Below are positions 51,831-60,859 of a stretch of 64,000 nucleotides of DNA, one piece after another. Numbering within the stretch: position 1 is the stretch's first letter; every line of letters starts with the position of its first letter. The position numbers and the translations under genes were made by a program. Location of the stretch: contig NZ_CP136336.1 of the NCBI RefSeq assembly GCF_032681285.1, positions 3,769,001 to 3,833,000 on the forward strand. The letters are read 5' to 3'. The notes under the pieces were generated by a model. The model did not search any database and was not told where the DNA came from. It saw nothing but the letters and a program-made list of their open reading frames with translations. Origin of the DNA: Piscinibacter gummiphilus. GTDB lineage: Bacteria; Pseudomonadota; Gammaproteobacteria; Burkholderiales; Burkholderiaceae_C.

Positions 51831-52277
51831 ATGAACTCCTACAAATCCAAGACCCTGGCGGCCTGGCTGGCCCTGATCGGCGGCGGCCTGGGCCTGCACC
51901 GCTTCTACCTCTACGGCTCGCGCGACACCTGGGGCTGGCTCTGGCCGCTGCCCACGCTGATCGGCCTGTACGGCGTGCTGCGCGCCTACACGCTTGGCCA
52001 GGACGACCACCTGTCGTGGGCCCTGGTGCCGCTGCTAGGCCTGGCGTTGGCCGGCTCCATGCTCGCCGGCATCGTCTACGGGCTGATGCCCGATGAGCGC
52101 TGGAACGCCCGCTACAACGCCGACGCCTCTCGCCAGCATGAAGCCGGCTGGGGCGTCGTGTTTGCGGTGGTGTTGTGCCTGGGCCTGGGCGCCACCGTCT
52201 TGATGGCGACCATCGCCTACGGCGGCCAGCGCTACTTCGAATACCAGGTCGAAGAAGGCCGCAAGATCAGCCAGTGA
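51831..52277 (+). CDS. TM2-like small membrane protein
   Basis: A 148-residue protein. The N-terminus SKTLAAWLALIGGGLGLHRFYLYG resembles the first TM2 helix with its G-x-G-x-H-R-F-Y turn. Two further hydrophobic segments lie near residues 60-82 and 105-130. There is no signal peptide. The function is unknown. It is divergent from the rpsP operon and converges on the PiT gene, 15 bases apart, so it is a lone transcription unit. Confidence 0.72.
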   Translation: MNSYKSKTLAAWLALIGGGLGLHRFYLYGSRDTWGWLWPLPTLIGLYGVLRAYTLGQDDHLSWALVPLLGLALAGSMLAGIVYGLMPDERWNARYNADASRQHEAGWGVVFAVVLCLGLGATVLMATIAYGGQRYFEYQVEEGRKISQ

Positions 52278-52292
52278 CCCTGGGGTTCGCAG

Positions 52293-53306
52293 TCACGCGA
52301 ACAGCGAGAGGCTGATCCAGTAGAAGATGCCGGCCACAAAGGCCGAGGCGGGGATGGTGAAGATCCAGGCCCAGACGATGTTGCCTGCCACGCCCCAGCG
52401 CACCGACGAGGCGCTGCGCACCGAACCCACGCCGACGATGGCGCCAGTGATGGTGTGGGTGGTCGACACCGGCACACCCATCGCGGTGGCCAGGAAGAGC
52501 GTCAGCGCCCCGCCCGTCTCGGCACAGAAGCCACCCACCGGCTTCAGCTTGGTGATCTTCTGGCCCATCGTCTTCACGATGCGCCAGCCACCGAACATCG
52601 TGCCAAGGCCGATGGCAAGGTAGCACGCCCAGATCGTCCACGCCGGGGGCAGCTTGTCGCCTGCGGCCGAGTAGCCCGTGGCAATCAGCAGCATCCAGAT
52701 GATGCCGATCGTCTTCTGCGCGTCATTGCCACCGTGTCCCAGGCTGTAGAGCCCTGCCGACACCAGCTGGAGCCTCCGGAACCAGTTGTCGACCCGAAGC
52801 GGTGAGCTGCGCCGGCAGATCCAGGCCACGAGCACCATCAGCAGCGAGCCGAGGATGAAACCCAGCAATGGCGACACGAAGATGAACGCCACCACCTTGA
52901 ACACGCCCGACCCGATCAGCGCGCCGATGCCGGCTTTGCCGATCACCGCGCCGCAGATGCCGCCGATCAGTGCGTGCGACGAGCTCGACGGAATGCCATA
53001 CCACCAGGTGATCACGTTCCAGGTGATCGCCCCGATCAGTGCCCCGAACACCACGTGGTGGTCGACCACACCGGCATCGACGATGCCCTTGCCCACCGTG
53101 GCCGCCACGTTGAGGTGGAACACCATGATCGCCAGCACATTGAAGAAGGCCGCGAACAGCACCGCCTGCTGAGGCTTGAGCACGCCGGTCGACACCACCG
53201 TCGCAATCGAATTCGCCGCGTCGTGGAAGCCGTTCATGAAGTCGAACAGCAGCGCGAGCACGACCAGCATCGCCACCACCCAGAACGCCACCTGGATCGT
53301 TTGCAT
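52293..53306 (-). CDS. PiT family inorganic phosphate transporter
   Basis: A 337-residue membrane protein of about ten helices. The two inverted PiT signatures are FDFMNGFHDAANSIATVVST and GGNDAQKTIGII, and TTHTITGAIVGVGS is near the end. PiT carriers take up metal-phosphate with protons at low affinity. GGAG precedes the ATG. The gene lies 18 bases after a DUF47 gene, the common DUF47-PiT pair. Confidence 0.95.
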   Translation of the reverse strand: MQTIQVAFWVVAMLVVLALLFDFMNGFHDAANSIATVVSTGVLKPQQAVLFAAFFNVLAIMVFHLNVAATVGKGIVDAGVVDHHVVFGALIGAITWNVITWWYGIPSSSSHALIGGICGAVIGKAGIGALIGSGVFKVVAFIFVSPLLGFILGSLLMVLVAWICRRSSPLRVDNWFRRLQLVSAGLYSLGHGGNDAQKTIGIIWMLLIATGYSAAGDKLPPAWTIWACYLAIGLGTMFGGWRIVKTMGQKITKLKPVGGFCAETGGALTLFLATAMGVPVSTTHTITGAIVGVGSVRSASSVRWGVAGNIVWAWIFTIPASAFVAGIFYWISLSLFA

Positions 53307-53324
53307 CCGAAGCTCCGGGAGGGA

Positions 53325-53972
53325 TCAGGAATTTTCGAGGACGACGCCCTCGATGAGATTGGCCACGTCTTCGCAGCGGTCGGAGATGGACTCGAGCTGC
53401 TCGTAGATCGCCTTCAGCTTGATCAGCTCGCGCACGTCGGTCTCTTCGCGGAAGAGCTTCGACATCGCCGAGCGCATCACCCGGTCGGCGTCGCTCTCCA
53501 GCTTGTCGATCTCTTCGCAGGTCTTGATCGCGGCTTCGGCCGCATCGCTCTGGCTCAGCTTCGGCAGCAGCGAGACGGCATGCTGCACGCGCTCGCAGCA
53601 CTTGGCGCTCAGGTCGCCCAGGCGCAGCACCTCTTCGGTCATCGCCTTCACGTCGTAGAGCTGCATGGTTTCGGTCGCGTCCTGCAGCAGGTCGACGATG
53701 TCGTCCATCGCATTGATCAAGCTGTGGATCTGCTCGCGGTCAATCGGGGTGATGAAGGTCTTGTGCAGCAGGCGGTTGACCTCGGCCGTCACCTTGTCGG
53801 CGGAGCGCTCGGCCGACACCACCAGGTTGGCGTACTTCTCGCGCTGGTCGAGGTTGCTGTAGTTCTCGATCATCGCGATGAAGGCGCGGGCACCTTCGAC
53901 GATGAAATTCGCATGCTGGTTGAAAAGCTCAAAGAAATTGCCTTCGCGTGGCAGCAGCTTGCCAAACAACAT
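53325..53972 (-). CDS. DUF47 (PhoU-like) regulator of PiT transporter
   Basis: A 215-residue all-helical protein of the DUF47/TIGR00153 family, related to PhoU (FFELFNQHANFIVEGARAF and LINAMDDIVDLLQDATETM). The E/D-rich helices suggest metal clusters as in PhoU. It is encoded just before the PiT gene with an 18-base gap. GGAGAAC precedes the ATG. It probably modulates the transporter; direct evidence is lacking in sequence. Confidence 0.92.
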   Translation of the reverse strand: MLFGKLLPREGNFFELFNQHANFIVEGARAFIAMIENYSNLDQREKYANLVVSAERSADKVTAEVNRLLHKTFITPIDREQIHSLINAMDDIVDLLQDATETMQLYDVKAMTEEVLRLGDLSAKCCERVQHAVSLLPKLSQSDAAEAAIKTCEEIDKLESDADRVMRSAMSKLFREETDVRELIKLKAIYEQLESISDRCEDVANLIEGVVLENS

Positions 53973-54067
53973 GGTGGGTTCTCCAGGGAGGGGGTCTCGT
54001 CAGGCCGCTTGATGCGGCTCTGTCACAGAACGGTCACAACGACAAGGCGCAGAGTGTAGCGCCCGGG

Positions 54068-54730
54068 TTACCCCGGGCCGAGCGGTCGCAGGTCGAACAT
54101 CCCCCGTGGCCCCTCGAACTCCGTCAAGGCGTTGACGAGCGCGTGGAAATCGGCATCGCGCTCGACCGGATTGAAGTTCTCGCTGTTGACCACCATCAGC
54201 GGCGCCCCGTCGAAACTCTGGAAGTAGTCGGCATACGCGTCGCAGAGCTTCTGCAGGTAGTCGGACGCGATGCGTTGCTCCATCGCGATGCCGCGCTGCT
54301 TGATGCGCTGGATCAGCGTGGGCGGAGTGGCCTGCAGCCAGATGACGAGATCGGGCTGGGGCAGTTGGGCCGAGACCTGGGCGTACATCTGCTGGTACAG
54401 GTGGTACTCCTCGTCGCTCAGGTTCATGCGGGCGAAGAGAGCATCCTTCGCCAGCATGAAATCGCTGACGACCGCAGGCGCCAGCAGGCCCGGCTGGGCC
54501 AGCTCGCGCACCTGGCGCATGCGCTGGAAGAGGAAGAACACCTGGGTCTGGAAGGCATATCCCGGCACGTCGGCGTAGAAGCGTTCGAGGTACGGGTTCT
54601 CGTCGGCACGCTCGAGCATCAGCTCGGCACCCAGGTGCGCGGCGAGGCGGCGTGCGAGCGAGCTCTTGCCCGCGCCGATCGGGCCTTCGATGGCGATGTG
54701 GCGGAATCGGTCGAGGCCCTGCGCCGACAT
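54068..54730 (-). CDS. deoxynucleoside kinase family protein
   Basis: A 220-residue P-loop kinase. Walker A is EGPIGAGKSSL near the N-terminus; FLFQRMRQV and SDFMLAKDALFA are typical of the dNK/dGK family. It phosphorylates deoxynucleosides for salvage. ATG 54730 (MSAQGLDRFRHIAIEG) overlaps the stop of the upstream DUF486 gene (ATGA). It is the last gene of the operon that runs from 60780. The usual panB neighbour of relatives is absent. Confidence 0.88.
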   Translation of the reverse strand: MSAQGLDRFRHIAIEGPIGAGKSSLARRLAAHLGAELMLERADENPYLERFYADVPGYAFQTQVFFLFQRMRQVRELAQPGLLAPAVVSDFMLAKDALFARMNLSDEEYHLYQQMYAQVSAQLPQPDLVIWLQATPPTLIQRIKQRGIAMEQRIASDYLQKLCDAYADYFQSFDGAPLMVVNSENFNPVERDADFHALVNALTEFEGPRGMFDLRPLGPG

Positions 54731-55083
54731 CAGTTGCGGAAGATGAAATAGACCGCGCCGATCAGGCACAGGCCGGCCCAGAGGTAGTCAAGCTTGAACG
54801 GCTCCTTCATGTAGACCATGGCAAACGGCACGAAGACCGCGAGCGTGATCACCTCCTGCGTGATCTTGAGCTGCGCGAGGGTGAAACCACCGCTGTAGCC
54901 GATGCGGTTGGCCGGCACCTGCAGCAGGTACTCGAAGAGCGCGATGCCCCAACTGATGAGCGCCGCGATGTACCAGGGGCTTGCCGACAGGCTCTTCAGG
55001 TGGCCGTACCAGGCGAACGTCATGAAGACGTTGGACGCCACCAGCAGCACCACGGTCTGCAACGGAATCGAGATGCCGGTCAT
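54730..55083 (-). CDS. DUF486 (DMT-type) small membrane protein
   Basis: A 117-residue protein with four hydrophobic segments, matching DUF486 (TFAWYGHLK, SWGIALFEYLLQVPANRIGY, FVPFAMVYMKEP). The family belongs to the drug/metabolite transporter group, and no substrate is known. It lies 36 bases after the serine hydrolase gene and overlaps the kinase gene, so it is inside the operon. Confidence 0.9.
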   Translation of the reverse strand: MTGISIPLQTVVLLVASNVFMTFAWYGHLKSLSASPWYIAALISWGIALFEYLLQVPANRIGYSGGFTLAQLKITQEVITLAVFVPFAMVYMKEPFKLDYLWAGLCLIGAVYFIFRN

Positions 55084-55119
55084 GTCAAGCCGCCCTCCTC
55101 TGCCTTCACTGCCTTCACT

Positions 55120-56319
55120 TCAATCGCCGATGGCACCGTAGACCAGGTTGCGGAACAAGGCCCGCACCTCGTCACGCTGCCCCGGCGCCTGCACCATCAG
55201 CACGGCGTGCATGTCTTCTGCCGGGTCGACCCAGAACGTGGTGCCGGCCATGCCGCCCCAAAAGTACGCCCCCGCCGAGCCCGCCACCGGCGTGATGCCG
55301 GCCTGCAGGCGGACAGCAAAACCCAGGCCAAAGCCGTGCCCCGGCGGCAGCAGGTCGTTGACGCTCGGGATGGTGCCCAGGTGGTCGCTCGTCATCAGCT
55401 CGACGGTCTTGCGGCTCAGCAGCCGCTGGCCATCGAGCACGCCCTGGTTGAGCAGCATCTGCGTGAAACGCGCGTAGTCGGTGGCGGTCGACACGAGGCC
55501 GCCACCGCCCATGTCCAGTGCCACCGGGTCGCGCACGTCGAGCACACGCACCTCGGCACCCGTATCGGGGTCGTTCGCGAACGGTTCGGCCAGACGGCCC
55601 AGAGACATCGCCGGCACGTGGAAGCCGGTGTCGAGCATGCGCAGCGGCTCGAAGATCCGGCTGGAGAAGAAATCGCGCAGCGGCTGGCCCGAGACCACTT
55701 CCACCAGGCGCCCGAGCACGTCGGTCGCGCGGCTGTAGTCCCACACCGTACCGGGCTGGTACATCAGCGGCAGCTTCGCGAGAGCCTGGCTGAACTCGGC
55801 ATTCGTCCAGTCGCGGCGGTAGATCTTGGCGCGGGCGTAGAGCTTGCGGATCGGCGCTTCGGCCAGGATCTCGTAGGTCAGCCCCGAGGTGTGGCGCAGC
55901 AGGTCCTGCACCGTCATCGCACGCACCGCGGGCACGCTGTCGATCTGGCCATCGGCGCGCACCACGCCGACCGCCACGTTCTTGAACTCGGGCAGGTACT
56001 TCGCCACCGGATCGTGCAGGAAGAGGCGCCCTTCCTCGAACAGCATCATCACGGCGACCGAGACGACTGGCTTGGTCATCGAATAGATGCGGAAGATGCT
56101 GTCGCGCTGCATCGGCTCGGGCAACGCCGGGTCGCGCCGCCCCAGCGCCTCGAAGTACGCCAGCTTGCCGCCACGCACCACCATCGCGACGACACCCGGC
56201 AGGCGCTGGCGGTCGATCTGCTCCTGGAAGGCGGCCGTCAGCCGGGCCAGCCCTTCCGGCCGGAAGCCGGCTTCCTGCGGCGACGCACGCTCGGGCAGGC
56301 GTGTGCGGGTCATGTTCAT
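55120..56319 (-). CDS. serine hydrolase, beta-lactamase/esterase (EstB-like) family
   Basis: A 399-residue protein. The catalytic S-x-x-K is in YSMTKPVVSV near residue 80, the second motif Tyr is in WDYSRA, and the third region is YFWGGMAGTTFW. It has no signal peptide, so it is likely a cytoplasmic esterase or amidase rather than a secreted beta-lactamase. The ATG overlaps the folK stop (ATGA) with GGAG upstream. Its presence between folK and the deoxynucleoside kinase is unusual. Confidence 0.9.
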   Translation of the reverse strand: MNMTRTRLPERASPQEAGFRPEGLARLTAAFQEQIDRQRLPGVVAMVVRGGKLAYFEALGRRDPALPEPMQRDSIFRIYSMTKPVVSVAVMMLFEEGRLFLHDPVAKYLPEFKNVAVGVVRADGQIDSVPAVRAMTVQDLLRHTSGLTYEILAEAPIRKLYARAKIYRRDWTNAEFSQALAKLPLMYQPGTVWDYSRATDVLGRLVEVVSGQPLRDFFSSRIFEPLRMLDTGFHVPAMSLGRLAEPFANDPDTGAEVRVLDVRDPVALDMGGGGLVSTATDYARFTQMLLNQGVLDGQRLLSRKTVELMTSDHLGTIPSVNDLLPPGHGFGLGFAVRLQAGITPVAGSAGAYFWGGMAGTTFWVDPAEDMHAVLMVQAPGQRDEVRALFRNLVYGAIGD

Positions 56320-56807
56320 GCGGTCTCCAGTCGGGTGATGGCTTGCGTGGCGACGGCGGGCAAGAACTTCGCGATCGGGCCGCGGCCCGGAATCACGAGG
56401 CCATCGCCAGCCAGTTCGGCCAGGGGCAGCAGCACGAAGGCGCGTTCGTGCAGGCGAGGGTGCGGCACGGCGAGGTCGTCGGACGCGATCTCGCGGTCGC
56501 CATACAGCAGCAGGTCGAGGTCGAGCGTGCGCGGCGCATTGACATACGGCCGCTCGCGACCGAACTCGGCCTCGATGGCCTGCAATTGCGCGAGCAACTC
56601 ATATGCCGTCAGTGTGGTGTGCAGGGCCGCGACGGCATTGATGAACTCGGGGCCGTGGGCGTCGACGGGCGCACTGCGATACAGCGACGAGACCGCTTCC
56701 ACCCGGCTCGCCGGCATGCGGCCAAGCGCCTCGACGGCGCTGCGCACCGCATCGGCCGGGTCGCCCAGGTTGGCCCCGAGGCCGATGTAGGCCAGCAACG
56801 GCGCCAC
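56316..56807 (-). CDS. folK: 2-amino-4-hydroxy-6-hydroxymethyldihydropteridine diphosphokinase
   Basis: A 163-residue HPPK. YIGLGANLGDP is at the N-terminus and the signature RTLDLDLLLYGD is central. It transfers pyrophosphate to the pterin in folate synthesis. The start is GTG (GTGGCGCCG), 11 bases after the pcnB stop; pcnB-folK is a classical pair. The stop overlaps the following gene by 4 bases. Confidence 0.95.
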   Translation of the reverse strand: MAPLLAYIGLGANLGDPADAVRSAVEALGRMPASRVEAVSSLYRSAPVDAHGPEFINAVAALHTTLTAYELLAQLQAIEAEFGRERPYVNAPRTLDLDLLLYGDREIASDDLAVPHPRLHERAFVLLPLAELAGDGLVIPGRGPIAKFLPAVATQAITRLETA

Positions 56808-56818
56808 GTCGATGCGGG

Positions 56819-58366
56819 TCAGCTGTTGGAAGGCGGTGCGGCGTCGCCCGCACCACCTGCGGGCTTGCGGCGACGGCGGCGGCGCTTGCGCGGCGCATCG
56901 CTGCTGCCCTCGGGGAAACCGCTGTCACCGTCGGTGCCCTCGGCGGGGGCCGGCGAAGCTGCGGCGGCCGGTGCCCGCCGGCGCGGGCCGCCCGGGCCAC
57001 GCACCTGCTCCACCAGCCGGGCGCGCTTCTCTTCGTCGGCCAGCGAGAACTCTTCCCACCAGCGCGCCAGCTCGGGGTCGCTCTCGCCCGCGTCGGCCCG
57101 CAGGCGCAGGAAGTCGAAGCCGGCGCGGAAGCGAGGCTGCTCGACCAGCGCAAACGGCCCGTTGCCGGTGCGCCGCTCGAAGCGTGGCTGCATGAGCCAG
57201 ATCTCGCGCATGTCGGCCGCCAGCTTGCCGCGGCCGGAGATGTCGCCGATGCGCGCATCGAACACCGCGTCGACCGACTGCTGCAGCGCCGGGAACGGTG
57301 GTTCGCCCTTCTTCTTCAGCTTCTCCCAGCGGTCGAGCACGTCGTGCCACAGCATGCAGGCGAGCATGAAGCTCGGCGCTACGGGCTTGCCTTCGTTCAC
57401 GCGGCGGTCGGTGTCCGACAGGGCGAGTTCCACGAACTTCTGCCGCTCAGGGTGCTTGTTGGCATCGGCCAGCACCACGTCGAGGATGGGGAACACGCCG
57501 GTGCGCTCGCCCACGAGGCCCTGCTTGCGCAGCTCTTCGATACTCGCCAGCGCATGGCCGGTCTGCAGGAGCTTGATCATTTCGTCGAAGGTGCGCGAGG
57601 CCGGCACGTCGTCGAGCAGGCCGGCGAGCTCGCGGATCGGCGCACGCGTCTTCGGGTCGATCGAGAAGCCGAGCTTGGCCGCAAAGCGCACGACGCGCAC
57701 GATGCGCACCGGGTCTTCGCGGTAGCGGGTGGCCGGGTCGCCGATCATGCGCAGGACCTTCTTCTTCGCGTCCTTGATGCCGCCGTGGTAGTCGACCACG
57801 ATCTGCTTCTGCGGGTCGTAGTACATCGCGTTGACGGTGAAGTCGCGCCGCGCGGCGTCTTCGATCTGCGGGCCCCAGACGTTGTCTCGCAGCACCCGAC
57901 CGCTTGCGTCCACCGCATGGTGCTTGTCGGCCAGCTCGGCCTTCGAGGTCTTCTCGTTGCCGGCGACCTGCTCCGAGGCCGAGGCGTCGAGCATCGCGCG
58001 GAAGGTCGACACCTCGATCACCTCGTGCTCACGCCCCCGCCCGAACACCACATGCACGATGCGGAAGCGCCGGCCGATGATGAAGGCGCGGCGGAAGAGG
58101 CCCTTGACCTGCTCGGGCGTGGCGTTGGTGGCCACGTCGAAGTCTTTCGGGCGCAGGCCCAGCAGCAGGTCGCGCACCGCGCCGCCCACGATGTAAGCCT
58201 CGTAGCCGGCATCGGCCAGCGTCTTGACGACGCGGATGGCGTTGTCGTCGACGAGTTTCAGGTCGATGTTGTGCTCGGCCAGCGGCACTTCGACCCGCTT
58301 GCCCTTGGGGATGGCCGGCTTGGCGCTGGTCTTGCCCAGCAGTTTGTCTATGAACTTCTTGATCAT
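56819..58366 (-). CDS. pcnB: poly(A) polymerase I
   Basis: A 515-residue nucleotidyltransferase. It shows VGGAVRDLLLGLRPKDFDVATN, FRIVHVVFG and the RFAAKLGF region. The C-terminus is a Pro/Ala-rich and very basic tail (RKRRRRRRKP). It adds poly(A) tails that mark RNA for decay. ATG 58366 (MIKKFIDKLLG) is the family start and lies 7 bases after the HAD gene. A longer frame upstream is a shadow of that gene. Confidence 0.95.
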   Translation of the reverse strand: MIKKFIDKLLGKTSAKPAIPKGKRVEVPLAEHNIDLKLVDDNAIRVVKTLADAGYEAYIVGGAVRDLLLGLRPKDFDVATNATPEQVKGLFRRAFIIGRRFRIVHVVFGRGREHEVIEVSTFRAMLDASASEQVAGNEKTSKAELADKHHAVDASGRVLRDNVWGPQIEDAARRDFTVNAMYYDPQKQIVVDYHGGIKDAKKKVLRMIGDPATRYREDPVRIVRVVRFAAKLGFSIDPKTRAPIRELAGLLDDVPASRTFDEMIKLLQTGHALASIEELRKQGLVGERTGVFPILDVVLADANKHPERQKFVELALSDTDRRVNEGKPVAPSFMLACMLWHDVLDRWEKLKKKGEPPFPALQQSVDAVFDARIGDISGRGKLAADMREIWLMQPRFERRTGNGPFALVEQPRFRAGFDFLRLRADAGESDPELARWWEEFSLADEEKRARLVEQVRGPGGPRRRAPAAAASPAPAEGTDGDSGFPEGSSDAPRKRRRRRRKPAGGAGDAAPPSNS

Positions 58367-58373
58367 CAGTCCG

Positions 58374-59042
58374 TCAATCGAACAGCCGAAGAATGCGCCA
58401 ACCTCGCTCGCGGGCGATCGCTTCGAGCGGGGCGGAAGGGTTGGTGGCCACGGGGTCGGTCGCCATTTCGAGCAGCGGCAGGTCATTGGCCGAATCGCTG
58501 TAGACGCTGACACGCTCGAAGTCCTGCAGCTTGTGGCCCAGGGCTGCCAGCCACTCGTGCGTGCGCACCGTCTTGCCTTCGCGGAACGAGGGCACCCCGG
58601 CGATGCGGCCGGTGATGTTACCCCCGGGGTCCTTTTCGAGCTCGACGGCGAGCAGGTGGGCCACGCCGAAGGCCCGGGCAATGGGCGCGGTCACGAACTC
58701 GTTGGTGGCGGTGACGATGGCCACCAGGTCGCCCTGCTGCTGGTGGTGCTGCACCAGGTCGCGCGCCGCAGGCCGCATCTGGGGCGCAATCACTTCCTGC
58801 ATGAAGCGGTCTTGCGCGGCTGAGCGCTCGCTCGCCGGGCGCTCGCGCCACGGCGCGGTGGCAAACGCGATGTAAGCGTGGATGTCGAGCGTGCCAGCCT
58901 TGTAGTGGGCAAAGAAAACGTCGTTCTGCCGGTCGAACTCTTCCGCGTCGACCCAGCCCTGGCGGATCATGAAGCGGCCCCAGGCGTGGTCGGAGTCGAG
59001 CGGGATCAGGGTGTCGTCGAGGTCGAAGAGGCACAGGTTCAT
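58374..59042 (-). CDS. HAD-IB family phosphatase (SerB-like)
   Basis: A 222-residue HAD hydrolase. Motif I is LFDLDDTLIPLD, motif II IVTATNEF, and the last motif YSDSANDLPLL. It matches the TIGR01490 HAD-IB group. Its true substrate is unknown; phosphoserine is possible but not shown. The ATG overlaps the hda stop (ATGA). The gene is regularly found between hda and pcnB in Burkholderiales. Confidence 0.92.
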   Translation of the reverse strand: MNLCLFDLDDTLIPLDSDHAWGRFMIRQGWVDAEEFDRQNDVFFAHYKAGTLDIHAYIAFATAPWRERPASERSAAQDRFMQEVIAPQMRPAARDLVQHHQQQGDLVAIVTATNEFVTAPIARAFGVAHLLAVELEKDPGGNITGRIAGVPSFREGKTVRTHEWLAALGHKLQDFERVSVYSDSANDLPLLEMATDPVATNPSAPLEAIARERGWRILRLFD

Positions 59043-59716
59043 GCCACGGCCCCCTTCTCTTCGGCCAGCATCTGCTTGAGCAGCGGCACGGTGATCGCGC
59101 GCTTGTGCACGAGGGCGAATTCGTCGAGGCGGTCGAGCACCATCATCAGGTGCTTGAGGTCGCGCGCAAAACGCGTCAGGAGATAACTCATCACGTCATC
59201 GGAGAGAAAAAGGCCGCGCCGGTCGGCCTCGCGGCGCATCGCCGCACGCGCTTCCGACTCGGCCAGCGGCGCCAGCGCAAACACGTGGCCCCAGCCGAGG
59301 CGGGTGCGCAGGTCGTCGCGCAGCGGGAGGTCCACAGGCGGCACGAGGCCGGCCGCGGCCACCGGAATGCGGTGCGTCGTGGCCTCGACAAAGAGCGCGA
59401 AGGCGGCATGCTGCTGGGCCTCGTCGAAACGGTCGCAGTCGTCGAACACGATCAACGCGTCGCTTTCGTCGAAATTCCAAGGGGGGGCCGACGTGGCATT
59501 GAACCACCCCACCCGCCCGCCCACGCGCTGCACGTGATGGGCCAGCGCCTGCAGAAGGTGCGTCTTGCCGACGCCGGCCGGGCCCCACAGGTAGACCGGC
59601 GCCGTCTGCTGCATCACGCCACGCAGGTGCTCCACCGCCGCGAGGTTCGGGCCTGCGACGAAGCTGTCGAAGGACCGGACCGGCTCGTCGGCAATGGCCA
59701 GGGGAATCTGTCTCAC
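59039..59716 (-). CDS. hda: DnaA regulatory inactivator Hda
   Basis: A 225-residue DnaA-like AAA+ protein without the DNA-binding domain. Its N-terminus RQIPLAI is the clamp-binding motif; Walker A is GPAGVGKTHLL and the Walker B region is IVFDDCDRF. With the loaded sliding clamp it stimulates DnaA-ATP hydrolysis and so limits initiation. The start is GTG, 2 bases after the AI-2E gene. A 556-residue open frame that includes it is a shadow extension. Confidence 0.93.
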   Translation of the reverse strand: MRQIPLAIADEPVRSFDSFVAGPNLAAVEHLRGVMQQTAPVYLWGPAGVGKTHLLQALAHHVQRVGGRVGWFNATSAPPWNFDESDALIVFDDCDRFDEAQQHAAFALFVEATTHRIPVAAAGLVPPVDLPLRDDLRTRLGWGHVFALAPLAESEARAAMRREADRRGLFLSDDVMSYLLTRFARDLKHLMMVLDRLDEFALVHKRAITVPLLKQMLAEEKGAVA

Positions 59717-59718
59717 GC

Positions 59719-60780
59719 TCAGCCCAGGTAAAGCTTGCTGCCCGTGTACCAGGCCAGCACCCGCTTGCCTGCCACCACCAGCACCGCGCACACCGGCAAC
59801 GCCAGCAGCACGCCGACGAAGCCGGCGAGATGACCGAAGGCCAGCAAGGCGAAGATCACCGTGAGCGGGTTGATGCCGATGCGCTCGCCCACGAGGCGCG
59901 GCGTGAGGATGAAGCTCTCGATCACCTGCCCGAGCCCATAGACCACCGCGACGGCGATCACGCCGTACCAGCTGGCGAACTGCAGCACGCCGGCGATCAG
60001 CGCCAGCAGCATCCCCAGGCCGAAGCCCAGGTAGGGAATGAAGACCGCCAGGCCCGTGAACACGCCGACCGGCACCGCGAGGTCGAAGCGAAAGAGCGCG
60101 AGGCCCACGCTGTAGAACACCGCGAGGATCACCATCACCAGCAGCTGACCGCGCAGGTACTGGCCGAGCATCTCGTCGCTCTCGCGCATGAAGCCACGCA
60201 CGCTGTCGCGCAGGCGGGGCGGCACGAGGCCGTCGATGCGGCTGATGAGCCGGGGCCAGTCCATCAGCAGGTAGAACAGCACGGCCGGGACCAGCACCGC
60301 ATTGCCGATCAGCGCGAGCAGGAAGCTGCCGCCGATGCGCGCCGAACTCAGCAGCGTGGTCAGCCCGTCTTCGACGTTGGCGCCGAGGTACTTGACGATG
60401 AAGGCCTTGATGCTGGCCACGTCGAGCGCGACTTCGATGCCGTATTGCGCGAGCCACGGCGACACGGTGCGGTTGAGCTTGTCGGCCAGGAGCGGCAACT
60501 GCTCGCGCAGGAGCGGCAGCTCCTTCGACACGATGGGCACGATCAGCAGCAGCACCGACAGGATCAGCACGAAGGCCGCCACCTCCACCAGCGTGACCGC
60601 CAGCACCCGCGGCACCTTGCGCTTCACCAGCTTCTCGACCGCCGGCTCGAGGATGTAGGCCAGGATGCCCGCGAAGAGGAAGGGCATGAGCACCGGCGCC
60701 AGCAGCCACACCAGCAGCACGCCGATGACGGCGATCAGGAGCCAGGAGAGGGTTTGCCGCTGGGCGGGAGTGAGTTGCAT
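59719..60780 (-). CDS. AI-2E family transporter (second copy)
   Basis: A 353-residue membrane protein with the paired N-terminal helices (LLIAVIGVLLVWLLAPVLMP), a central helical domain with PRVLAVTLVE, and a C-terminal helix group (FIPYLGFGLGMLLALIAG). It is the first gene of an operon with hda. In relatives it often follows purM, which is not here. The substrate is unknown. The length is close to family average, unlike the longer copy at 2604. Confidence 0.9.
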   Translation of the reverse strand: MQLTPAQRQTLSWLLIAVIGVLLVWLLAPVLMPFLFAGILAYILEPAVEKLVKRKVPRVLAVTLVEVAAFVLILSVLLLIVPIVSKELPLLREQLPLLADKLNRTVSPWLAQYGIEVALDVASIKAFIVKYLGANVEDGLTTLLSSARIGGSFLLALIGNAVLVPAVLFYLLMDWPRLISRIDGLVPPRLRDSVRGFMRESDEMLGQYLRGQLLVMVILAVFYSVGLALFRFDLAVPVGVFTGLAVFIPYLGFGLGMLLALIAGVLQFASWYGVIAVAVVYGLGQVIESFILTPRLVGERIGINPLTVIFALLAFGHLAGFVGVLLALPVCAVLVVAGKRVLAWYTGSKLYLG

Positions 60781-60815
60781 CGATGCCCGAGGGGAGCGAA
60801 GCTGCGGAAGCGCCA

Positions 60816-60824
60816 GATTCTAGG
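60816..60824 (-). promoter_or_regulatory. likely promoter -10 of the AI-2E/hda/pcnB/folK operon
   Basis: CCTAGAATC on the minus strand contains TAGAAT (60822-60817), 37 bases before the AI-2E ATG. The same nine bases precede gyrA and lapA. No strong -35 is visible. Confidence 0.45.
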
Positions 60825-60859
60825 GGCAGGCAGCGGGGTGCTGGCCGTTCATACAGCGC

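Noticed and set aside
56301..57725. 474-residue plus-strand frame opposite folK and pcnB
   Set aside because: Low-complexity Arg/Ser-rich antisense translation; both genes on the other strand are certain.
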